A stretch of 64,000 nucleotides of DNA, from contig JAYKXP010000143.1 of NCBI GenBank assembly GCA_037176845.1, forward strand, positions 1 through 64,000. Direction: 5' to 3'. The position numbers were made by a program, and so were the translations under genes. The notes beneath the pieces are model-generated. The model worked only from the letters and a program-made list of their open reading frames with translations, was not told the origin of the DNA and ran no database searches. Origin of the DNA: Paramarasmius palmivorus. Lineage: Eukaryota; Basidiomycota; Agaricomycetes; Agaricales; Marasmiaceae. Below are positions 43,700 through 54,425 of the stretch, piece after piece (the first letter of the stretch is position 1; each line of letters starts with the position of its first letter).

Positions 43700-44402
43700 A
43701 GTTAAGGAAGAGAAGAGAAAGGAGACCAGGAATCAGTCAAGGAGACTATTGCGAATGCTTCCGTGTTGTCTCAGATCTGAAACAACTATCCAGTCGCGTC
43801 GTCGGTCAAACGACACCAGCCGTGAGCTGAGGGTTATTTCAATGCACGCATCATCTGGGCGAAAGAGGTGTAGTGCACGTCCAAATAAAACGCTTGCGAC
43901 GCGTAGAGGATGCAGACCCGCAAAAAAAAAGGGGACGAATGAGGGAGACATGTATTGACAAGTTATTGTACAAGTTGCTGGAATGACAAGCCCGCCGACA
44001 CTAGAGGGGAAATCCGAACATTAGAGAGCGAAATGAAAGGGTGATAGGAGACTGACGCACCATACTTAACAGAAAACCATGTTCCCCAAGAGAAACCAAA
44101 CCCAACTCAAACAAGCACCCGAACGCGGATGCAAATTCCAACAGTCGGAAAATGGAGTGCAGTAACATGTTGAGTTATTATGGGCCGTACACTTGTATTG
44201 ATAATTGAATTGATTTTCCAAATAATAGAGTAGAGGATAGGAAGGAGCAAGGACTAGATGGCGAAAGCGAGGAAATTCAAAAACAGTCGTGGGCGAAGTG
44301 GGTGACGACGACAGCAAAAAGCAAAAGCGAACGAGAGTACACAGCCACATTATGTAAGAATCGTTACATTTCGGGGTCGTAAGAAACAACCCTTAAACGG
44401 TT
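43700..44402. other. Unassigned stretch between the Helitron gene and the ATTGCA element
   Basis: Probably includes the Helitron 5' end and promoter on the minus strand. No gene or repeat is supported. Confidence 0.4.
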
Positions 44403-47400
44403 TGTTAAACACCCCATAGATGCAATTAGATTGCAACAGGGAAAATCGATTGCAGGGTCTGGAAATCTTGCGTTGGATTGCAATGCAAGTTACCTTGTGA
44501 CAAAGTGGCTGTAATTAGATTAAAATTAGTGCATAATACCATTGCGAACAGATTGCAAAGACTCACCTTTGTCACAACGGAATTGCAATACGGGCGCTTA
44601 TTGCAGGGTGCTTGCAACCAGCGCGGATTATTGCAACCCAATTGCAGCTGATTGCAGCCCAATTTCAATGCCGTTACCAAAAGGTAACTTGTGTTGCAAG
44701 CCGCCACGAGTATTCTAAACATCGTAAGCGATTTTTGCCATTGCAATTTAATTAAAATCAAGGTCAGAATCCCAAGAAAAATGGTGCTTTGCATGCCTCA
44801 CATCTCTCATTACGCTATATATTGAAGGTTCAGAACAGCCATATATTCACGCTAACTAAAGCATACATGAATATCTACCATACAAACACTAAGTTCAACC
44901 CATCCTCATCATAACTGCTATGGAAAGTCATAGATAAGTAGACCTTCCACAGTTCTAGACGTCAAAAGTAGATGTTGGGAAAGAGGACCTAAGAAGATGT
45001 GAGACAACAGTGTATATGTGTTGAAAGAAAAAGATAGCGTCACATACCAACTAGATAACGCCATGAGGACTTGGCCTGAAATACTGATGCGAGAGCAGTG
45101 CCTTGGTCCAGAGAACTACAGCATGTGAATGAGGATAATGTTCTGAAGTGAGGATGTACTCAGCATCTAGTCAAAGTGAAGAAAGCTCATCATGTACCAT
45201 AGCTGAACTCGTCAATTCATGTGAAAGCACTGTTAGAATTATTTATCCTTTTATGGTTTCATTTGATGATCTTTACTTTACATCGTTCATCTCTGATATT
45301 CGTATTCGCTCATCATTGTTCTATACACTGACCGCACGGTTCCATGCTTCTTGCTGTTACTCCATTGCCTCGGTGTGGCAACTTAATTAGTACATATCCG
45401 TATTATGCTGTTGAACATTGGACTATATAAACTGTACATATCTACTGCTGAATATCATCATCTCTTGCTATTGTCTTGCACCAGTACTGCTAAACCCAGT
45501 CCCAAGGCTCTTCACAAGTCTTTTGATCACCAATCACTGTCCTTAGACCTTGCTGATTCACTTAGGCGTTGATCACAGTCCGCTTGATTTGGCATCAAGT
45601 GTTAGGCACTTCACCACTCGCTTAGATTATTGCTGCTAACAAGCACACCTGTCGTGGTAGCGCGACCAGCTGAACCACCGCAAGCACGAGCAATCAGCAC
45701 AGAACAGAGAAAAGGAGGACACGTACATACTCAATCCTTGTAGTGCATGATGATATACCGAGTGCAAAGGCAAACTTCAACATCTCGGCAAGGTAGGAGC
45801 CACTTGGGTTGTATGGGTTGATATCGCCAGATGTCTGTTTGGAAGGAGAGGAGGTAGTAGGCAGGCACAGGATCTGAGGGCAGGGTTTATTGGACTAATT
45901 GGCCGACACACAGATTACTGAAGAATGACCAGGGCAGAGGGTTGTCGAGCTTGTATCATGATCATGGGTTAGTTAGCAGTACCTTCCTGACCTTAATGGT
46001 TCTGCTAAAAGCTATGTTAGCTGTAATCTGACTAGATTGGGGTAAAGAATCACTGTTTTCAACAACGAGCACCACACTGAGCCATCCGTCACGTCAGGGC
46101 AGAGGGTTGGGATTGTTACATGTTGCTCAACAAGTGTAGTCTCTGGTGTTCGGAAAGGGTGTCCGGAAAGGGTATCAAGGAATATCAATATCATTCTAAG
46201 ACTTGAAAGGAAAATGAAGAGCTCACTATACTAGACAATGAGCTCAAATGCTGGGCTCATCGTTACGCATGATGGCGGAGCAGTATTCGATGGTGGTGGT
46301 AGTGATGAAAGAGAGAAAGTGATGTGACGTCATGTGCAACTTGTATTTGGGCCGAGGTTTCCATGGTCCCACACATTGCATGTGCGAGTCCATGGACCCT
46401 TCCGCTGCGGCTTGCCTCTTGTCTCAGAACCACCATTGCGCTCCTACGTTTTCCACTCTTCCCGCTCTTTCAATTCTACTGTTTCTAACTCTCTACTCTA
46501 GTATTAAATTTACAGAAATGGAAGGAATGTTGAAGAAGGAGGGAGATTGGATGAGGTATAGGGTGCTAGGTGCATGGTCATTCCATTCTTTTCCCTTCTT
46601 CTCCTTGCCTTCTCTGACCAAGGACATCTTTTACAGGTTATATCTCTGCTTCTAACAACTATTCTCAGCTATTCCCCTCAGAAAACTACTGCGTTCTCTC
46701 GACCATTCTGACACATGAAGACTCGCTCTACCAATGTCCTCGAGGTGGCTACCCATACACCTTTCCACCATCCGAGGTATTCCCTGGCCTCTGGCTACAG
46801 ACAGAGTGGTCAATTTGTCACTTGTTCAGTACCAGAGGCTATACCGAAGTCTCTGGACAAGTGGGAATTGGTGAATCAACATTGTTTTATTGCCGCTTCC
46901 GCTACATACCCATCGTCTATAACAGCAACAACAGGTAATCACTGGGCCAGGACCCAAAATGCGATTCACTTGCTATTCTTGAGTGCTTTCCTTGACAAGC
47001 TCAATCTTGATGCCATATTCTAATCTGGCCTATATTGAAGAAATGATTCACTCAACATTACATATCCACTCATTTTGCTCCTGCTGGCCTCCTTGAGATG
47101 TACAAGTTGACGCCACTGATTTTCTCAAGGGCACTTGTCACAGTTGGCTCGCACGTGTGATTGTGGGACCACTGATCTTTGAGCGACTTCGATGACTTCC
47201 ACTGAGATCTTCCATAGCCTCTGACTATGAACAGAACAACAAATTCACTGCCTCTGTAGTAGCAGAGGCTGTCACAAAGTCTCTGGATGCTGGCTCTTCT
47301 GGCGCCACTATTCCCAACATACCCTTCCTCAACGTTCAGCGCCCTCACGAAGGCTCTTTTCAATGTAAGCATATCAACCACATTGTTTTGACAATTCCTC

Positions 47401-48110
47401 CTACGATTCTCAACTATCCTCACTCGACCAACAACCTTAATTTGGCTGTGTGCATGACCATGACGTTGATGGGTCACATTGACGACTTCTAACCATTCCA
47501 ACACCCAATATTTCCTAACCTCTGGTTATAAACAGAGTGGCAAATTCTCGCTTCTAACGACATGCATCAACTTATGTGCCCATGGAGCACCTCGGCTCAA
47601 CCAAGACCATCCAAAGAAGACAGTGCCGTTCGGCATTAACAATTGCTATTGTTGCCTTCAACAGGTACTGAAGCAGAGGAAGAATTGTAGCTTGCTGTTC
47701 TGTTATATTAGCATTGTACTGTGATTGTAATATTCGAAATTCTAACAGTATACTGCCATATGTCTACCAGATTATGACCATTGTACTGTTAGGGGATTAC
47801 ACTCACCTGGAATTCTTTCATATGGTCGAAATGACATTGCAATACAGTTGAAATAATGTTGCAATAAGCTGCAAGTTTTTCAGTCCATTGCAAGCACCTT
47901 GAAATTATGTTGCAATCTGGCTGCAATCAGTTGCAATTGCCTCAGTCTATTGCAATCACATCACAATACTTGGGCTTGTTGTAATCACTTCACAAATGTA
48001 TCGTATATCTCTTGTACACTAGTTGTAAATACATCTGAGACTTGCAGCTCGATGCAACCCCTGAAATCGGTGGTAATTTAATTACACAGTTCTTGTACCC
48101 ATTGAGACAT
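44403..48110. mobile_element. Putative non-autonomous DNA transposon with ATTGCA-rich inverted ends
   Basis: Left 44415-44760 and right 47830-48065 are crowded with TTGCA/TGCAA motifs (about 12 in ~340 bp on the left, about 8 in ~240 bp on the right). The two arrays are related in inverted orientation: CAATTGCAGCTGATTGCAGCC at 44639-44659 corresponds to the reverse complement of 47913-47943, with AATTTCAA following in both. No transposase frame lies between them. Exact ends and target duplication were not found. Such motif arrays at inverted ends are typical of transposase-binding subterminal repeats, and the ATTGCAA core resembles that of the KDZ element. Confidence 0.5.
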
Positions 48111-48122
48111 TTTTCTGGTGTG

Positions 48123-48538
48123 TGTTGAGATTATAGTAACGCCCGTAGTAGTCACTAGACTCCGAGGATGTAACTTATCTCCTATCCTGATATTAATGAT
48201 TAATTAATATAGCTGCTCCGTAGTGTACAAACTCATGTAGAACACTCGTAGGTATAATCGCTATTGGTAGCAGTAGTACAGTACATGCAATATGAGCATG
48301 TTGTACTCCACAACATGCTGTTTACTTGTGGTATAGTCATGTATATTCGATCTTACCACTACTTTACTCTATGTCTTACTTTATGCATACATAGTTGTTT
48401 CCAGTATATAAACTGTAGTAGATACACTCTGTGGACAATAAGACTTTCTGTCTATTCTCTGTGCTCTCTACCTCGTTAACTCTTCTCCACTTGGTAAGTG
48501 GTTGTCACCTCGCTCGCTACGCTGTTCCTGTTTCAACA
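48123..48538 (+). repeat. Copia 5' LTR
   Basis: 416 bp, with a TATATAAAC box at 48405-48413. Differs from the 3' LTR at one position near 48425, two adjacent positions near 48512 (TG against CA, both derivable from CG) and one near 48521. Confidence 0.95.
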
Positions 48539-48550
48539 GGTTATGGGCCC
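48539..48550 (+). promoter_or_regulatory. Copia primer-binding site, half-tRNA(iMet) type
   Basis: GGTTATGGGCCC directly follows the LTR. It is complementary (with one G-U pair) to the anticodon stem-loop of initiator tRNA-Met rather than to a tRNA 3' end, the same primer type as the Drosophila copia element. Confidence 0.75.
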
Positions 48551-49275
48551 CGCGATTCGTTCACGGTGATGACTGTCCCGTTGGACTGGTAGTGGTGGTG
48601 TTGGTTCTGGTAGTTGGGTAACCAATGGTAAGAGTAGGCTATTTCTGTTTGTGGGCGCTAAAATATATCTGCGCCCTAAACCCTGCTAACATATGTAATT
48701 GTAAGGCCTATGGGAGCATAGGATAAGGCTAGGCACTACCGTAAGTCCTACGCCGAACTCCTGCCACGCTTCGGCATGACCCCGTTCAGCCCGCAAGGGT
48801 GTAGAGGGCATGTTTTAGCCTGTCCAGGCAATATCCCGGTAACCCCGGTGAGCCATGAGGCGATAGAAGTCGGCACTCCTTGGGTCCCCCGTAGAAATAT
48901 GACCCCCACGGAAAGGTTAAGTCCCTTTCACGTGTAGTACGCCAGGATGACGGGCACTTTATTGTGCTAGCTATTCTGAGACTCTGGCCACGCTGGCTCC
49001 CTTGATCAGCGCCTGGACACTGTCTTTTGCCGAAGCACTTTCTTAATTACCTCGCGGCGACATTCTTTTATTAGATAGTCTTTTTACATACAAATAAAGC
49101 TAGTCTGGGCGGAAGAGGACTGGATAGCTGTAGGAGAAGGAAATAACACCACTTTTACTGGTTATTAACACTGGGTCATATTGCTGGAATGAACATGGCA
49201 ACCATGACTTGCTGAGAAAGGATAACTGACTCGCTTGTTATAGTAAACCACCGGAATTAGTTATTCCATTCTACA
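48551..49275 (+). other. Copia 5' leader
   Basis: An untranslated leader between the primer site and the gag ATG at 49276. No open frame of note; several short G/C-rich palindromic stretches are present. Confidence 0.6.
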
Positions 49276-52200
49276 ATGTCTTCTGATAAATCCTCTGGTC
49301 TCCTTGCTTCTGTTCCCTTTCTCAGCTCCAAAAACTGGGATCAATGGGACACTTGCATTGCAGGTTATGCTCGCTTCACCAAGATCTATAAAGTTTTCTA
49401 TGAAGATAAGCCTGCCACCGTTACAAATAAGGAGGGGGCTATCATCAATCAAGAAAAGATTGATGATTGGGACGATATGAATATGCAGGCTCTTGGCTTG
49501 CTAATTCTCCGTGTACCAACTTCAATGCACTATTTGATCTCTAAATGCAAGAAAGCCTCGGAAGCATATGACATCCTAAAGGAGAAATTCGGTACACCAG
49601 GTCCTGCTGGCATCTTCACCGATTTTAAAGATGCCATTCATTTTCAGTTGTCTGATAACGTTGATCCCACGCCTGCTATGACGTCTCTTCAATCTCTTTT
49701 TAATAAGCTAGATAATCTCGGTTTGAAATTGTCAGAGTCGGTTAAATGCATGATTTTGCTTGCCGCTCTGCTAAAATCCTGGGAAAATCTTTCAGCTTCG
49801 ATCCTCGCTAATAAGACCTTGGATACCATTAAATTGGATGCCATCGTCGGGATCATCAGAGAAGAATACCAATGACGTCATGGTAACGCATCGGGTTTGG
49901 CTAGTCGCATCAGCAGAGTTAAGCATAAACCGCAGAACCCCAATTGGTCTAACCAAAAGAAGCCGAAGAACGACGACAATGGCAAAGGTAAATCACCTGA
50001 TTCTAATCAGAAGAAGGATGATCAGCCTACCGCCGGCGGCTCGGCTGAAGGGGGGGATTCAGAAAAGAAGAAAAAGCACAAACGTGGCAAGAAAGGCAAA
50101 GGCGAGAAGTCCAACGGAACTCAGGTTGAAGTTGCGACACTTGCTACCACTAATGCCCTGCCTACTTCTTCTACTCCTGCTCGAATCGGCTCTTACACAA
50201 TCAACGACGATGGCTGGTATGAAGAAGTTGAAATCATCAACGAAGGGACCAACGATGCTATGATCTTCTGGTACGATAAATTAAAACCTTTTAATAAGTT
50301 TATTGATCGCCTGCGACAGATTCCACGTGCATTCCGACAAGTATGTAACTCTCACACGTCTTCATGTATGCCTGCCGAATATGTATCTATATCATGTCCA
50401 CATGCCGATCAATATGAATCTGTCACGCTCAATATTCTTCAACCGTGTGAAACTGAAAATCATCCATGTCATCATCATGACGGACCGTCACAATATTGGG
50501 TCGCTGATTCGGGTGCTTCTATTCATGTCACTAGAAACATGAGTGACTTCTCGTCGTACGAACCCTTATCACGCCGAATCCCAGTAAATACGGCAAATGC
50601 TCAGTCCATGGTTTATCTCGAAGGTAAAGGTACCGTTGTCATGCATCATGATAACCAGATAATCACAATTGACCCTGTGTACTATCAACCACACTGCCAC
50701 GACTGTCTACTGTCCACGGGATCGATCAACAAATTGGGTTATGTCACAACTAGTGATGACGTACACACTCAGATCAGATCTAAACGAGACCAATCTCTAT
50801 TAATGAGTATGAAGCCTCTTATTCAAGGCGAAACTATTCATTGGCTCGAATCAGAGATTATACATCCTGAAACGACTGATCTTCATAACCCACCATTCTT
50901 TAACCAAGTTACGGACACTTATACCTGGCACAACCGATTTGGTCATCCGTCTGATAAAGTATTTAGTCGTATTAAAGATTCTACCACGGGCTTCCCCGAA
51001 ACCTTAATTAAGAATCAACCTGATGTCTGTGAAGGCTGTGCCCTTGGAAAGATGCATGGGAAACCTCATCGATCCTCGGAGAAGCGAGCTTCGGCTCCGT
51101 TAGAATTGATTCATGCCGATCTGTTTGAACTACCCACGTTATCGTATTCTCGTAAGAAATACATGGCAATGTTCTTAGATGATAATACCTCCTTTGTAGC
51201 CTCGTTCTTCTTAACAAAGAAATCACAAGCTTTTACTGAATTTCGCAACTATAAAAAGTTCATCGAAAAACAGACTGGTCGCAAGATCAAAAGGCTACGT
51301 GTTGATCGAGGAGGAGAATTTTCATCAACAGAATTCATTAATTATTTGGGAGCACATGGCATTATTCATGAGAGAACCGTTGCTACGATACATGAACAAA
51401 ACGGCAGAGCGGAATGAATTCATCGAACGCTCAGTGACAAATCAGAGTGCATGCGCCTAATGGCTGGCTGCCCTGAGTCATGGTGGGAATTTTCATTCCA
51501 CACCGCTATTCATGTTTATAACCGCACGCCATTAAAACAGATCAATTACATGACGCCTGTAGAAGCCTTTTTAGGTAAAAAGCCTGATGTATCTTATTTC
51601 CGCACTTTCAGCTGCGGAGCTTATGTTCATATTCCAATTGAAAAACGGAAGAACAAGCTTGCCCCTAAGTCCAAATTAATGACTTTCATCGGCTATGAAT
51701 CTGGTACCAAAGCTTACCGCTTTATGCGTTCAGACAATACCATTTTTATCGGTGAACATGGTTTCTTTTTAGAATCCACATTTCCCAGGAAGAAGTCCTC
51801 TCAAGAGCATCCACTTCCTTCCATTCCTGAAGGTGATATACCCAAAGAGGAAATCCCTTCATTTGATGAACCGCAACCCAGCCCATCACACAGACCGCCA
51901 ACTCCGTTTAACTTTGATCCACCTGGATCCGGAGATGTCGACTCTGATTCAGACTCCGATCATTCCGATCGTCATGTTCCTTATCAGGAACCTCCATCTC
52001 AATTTAATCCACCACCTGCACGTCCTCCTACTCCACCTCAGCCAAACCCTTTTAGTTATAGGCCAGAGGATGTAGAAGAATGGAGACGTTTACATCCAGG
52101 TCCTCGTAATCGTCAACCAACTTCAAGATACATTTCTGAAACGGGATCTTGGAGATGTCAAACAGGTCCAAAACCTCATACACGTGCTCCTCTAGTACCA

Positions 52201-53976
52201 CCTTACGTGCCTAGGGACATACCTAATGATGTCAATCCATGTGTTGATGCCCCTGTTGATGACGATATTGAAATGGATCCAGATGCAGATATGCGACGTC
52301 CTGAAAGTCCATTTGACCCGGATGATCGTATGGATGACCCTGAAGCTAAATTATCCCAATTAGCTCAAGGAGAAGGAGAACCACTTCTATCGTTTTTAAT
52401 GCAACAAGCTAACACTGAATCTAACAATCAATCCTTTAAAGAATGGAACTTCCGTGACATATTAAAGTTACCGAAGGATCAATTTGATCAGTGGATGGCT
52501 AAATGCGAAGAAGAGATCACTGATCTCAAACGTAGAGGAGTCTTTGAAGAATGTGATCTGCCGAAAGGCAAAAAGGCAATCAAATGCCGATGGGTCTTTA
52601 ATCAAAAGTCTGATGGTCGTAAACAATCTCGACTTGTTGCGAAAGGTTTTAGTCAACGAGAAGGTGTGGACTATAATGAACTGTTTTCCCCGGTTGTACG
52701 TTATAAAACCGTTAGATTACTCTTCGCACTCGCTGCTCTAGAAGATTGGAAAATCGAGGCAGTTGATGTAAAGACGGCATTCTTATATGGTGCACTCGAC
52801 AAAGAAATCTATATGGAACAGCTGGAAGGGTTTAACAAGAAAAACCCTAATAAGGTTTGGCACCTTAAGAAAGCCCTGTATGGTCTTAAACAAGCAAGCC
52901 TTGCCTGGTGGCGTAAATGCAATGAGTCAATGCTCAAACTAGGTTTTAAGCGCTGCCGATCAGATGCAGGTGTTTACGTTTACGAAAAAGGCAACCAAAA
53001 GATCTACGCCATTGTTTATGTAGATGACGCACTATTCCTTGGCAAAGATCACAAGTTAGTCTTAAACTTAAAAGGCAAATTTATGGAGATGTGGGAATGT
53101 TGGGATCTCGGCGAGGCTAAAGAATTTCTTGGTATGTGCATCACACGTGATAGATCAAAGCGCACTCTTGCGTTAGATCAGTCTGATTATCTGAAAAAGA
53201 TAGTGAAGCGATTTGGCATGGAAAGCGCTAAATACGCCAACACGCCTTTACCAACTGGATATAAGCCTACCGCAAATGAGAAACCAATTGATCCTACAGT
53301 TCACTCTAAATTCCAACAAGTGATTGGATCGATTTTATTTTTGATGTTAGGTACACGCCCAGACATTTCATATGCTACTATTAAGTTATCTCAGTACGCT
53401 GCAAATCCAAGCCCAGAGCATCTTCAAAAGGCTCTGTATATCTTACAGTACCTGAATAAGACAAGTGACTATCGTCTGGTCTATGATGGAGCCTCTGATA
53501 AAGGTTTGATTTGTTTTGTGGACTCTGATTGGGCATCTGACAACTTCAATCGGAAATCACATTCTGGATACGTCATTAAATTGGCAAGCGCTCCTGTGTG
53601 TTGGGTCTCACACAAACAAAAGACAGTAGCACTTTCTTCTACCGAAGCAGAGTACATGGCTCTCTCTGATGCATCGCGTCAGATTTATTGGATTCAACAA
53701 CTCTTTGGCAAACTCCAATTCCCTATTCATGGTACTCCACTTGTTGGCGATAATCAAGGATCAATTTTCCTCGCATCAAATTGCATTGTTGAGAAGCGAT
53801 CAAAACATATTGATATACGCTTTCATTTTATTCGTGATAAGGTTGAGGACAGATCAATCGTAGTTTATTATACTCTGACAGATTCGAATGTGGCTGATAT
53901 CTTTACTAAGAATCTTCCACATGCTACCTTTGTGAAGTTTAGATCCAAACTTGGTTTAGAATTTGCATCCGCATAA
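49276..53976 (+). pseudogene. Copia Gag-Pol polyprotein with two TGA stops
   Basis: One frame from ATG 49276 to TAA 53976, about 1566 codons. Gag (SSKNWDQWDTCIAGYARF onward, to about 49870) is followed by a Lys-rich segment (KKKKHKRGKKGKGEK near 50075) instead of a CCHC knuckle. Then protease (WVADSGASIHVT near 50500), pre-integrase (HNRFGHP; CEGCALGKMHGKPH), integrase (HADLFEL, DRGGEFSST, NGRAE), reverse transcriptase (KSRLVAKGFSQ-like block near 52625; YVDDALFLG near 53020) and RNase H (DSDWASD; ADIFTKNLP). TGA at 49873-49875 and 51415-51417 both fit CGA; the second destroys the conserved NGRAE-R-IHRT motif. Confidence 0.93.
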
Positions 53977-53993
53977 GTCCATTGACGACTGAA

Positions 53994-54004
53994 GCGAGGA
54001 GGAG
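53994..54004 (+). promoter_or_regulatory. Copia polypurine tract
   Basis: GCGAGGAGGAG abuts the 3' LTR start at 54005. Confidence 0.8.
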
Positions 54005-54420
54005 TGTTGAGATTATAGTAACGCCCGTAGTAGTCACTAGACTCCGAGGATGTAACTTATCTCCTATCCTGATATTAATGATTAATTAATATAGCTGCTC
54101 CGTAGTGTACAAACTCATGTAGAACACTCGTAGGTATAATCGCTATTGGTAGCAGTAGTACAGTACATGCAATATGAGCATGTTGTACTCCACAACATGC
54201 TGTTTACTTGTGGTATAGTCATGTATATTCGATCTTACCACTACTTTACTCTATGTCTTACTTTATGCATACATAGTTGTTTCCAGTATATAAACTGTAG
54301 TAGATACGCTCTGTGGACAATAAGACTTTCTGTCTATTCTCTGTGCTCTCTACCTCGTTAACTCTTCTCCACTTGGTAAGTGGTCATCACCTCGCTCGCT
54401 ACACTGTTCCTGTTTCAACA
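54005..54420 (+). repeat. Copia 3' LTR
   Basis: 416 bp, 412 identical to the 5' copy by eye; followed by the GTGTG target duplication. Confidence 0.95.
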
Positions 54421-54425
54421 GTGTG

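Larger units (their letters stand above)
48123..54420 (+). mobile_element. Complete Ty1/copia LTR retrotransposon
   Basis: A 6298-bp element with 416-bp LTRs (48123-48538 and 54005-54420; TGTTGA...CAACA) and a perfect 5-bp target duplication GTGTG (48118-48122 and 54421-54425). The internal region has a 737-bp leader and one long gag-pol frame broken by two TGA codons. LTRs differ at four positions, all transitions at CpG or former CpG sites, indicating recent insertion. Confidence 0.95.
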
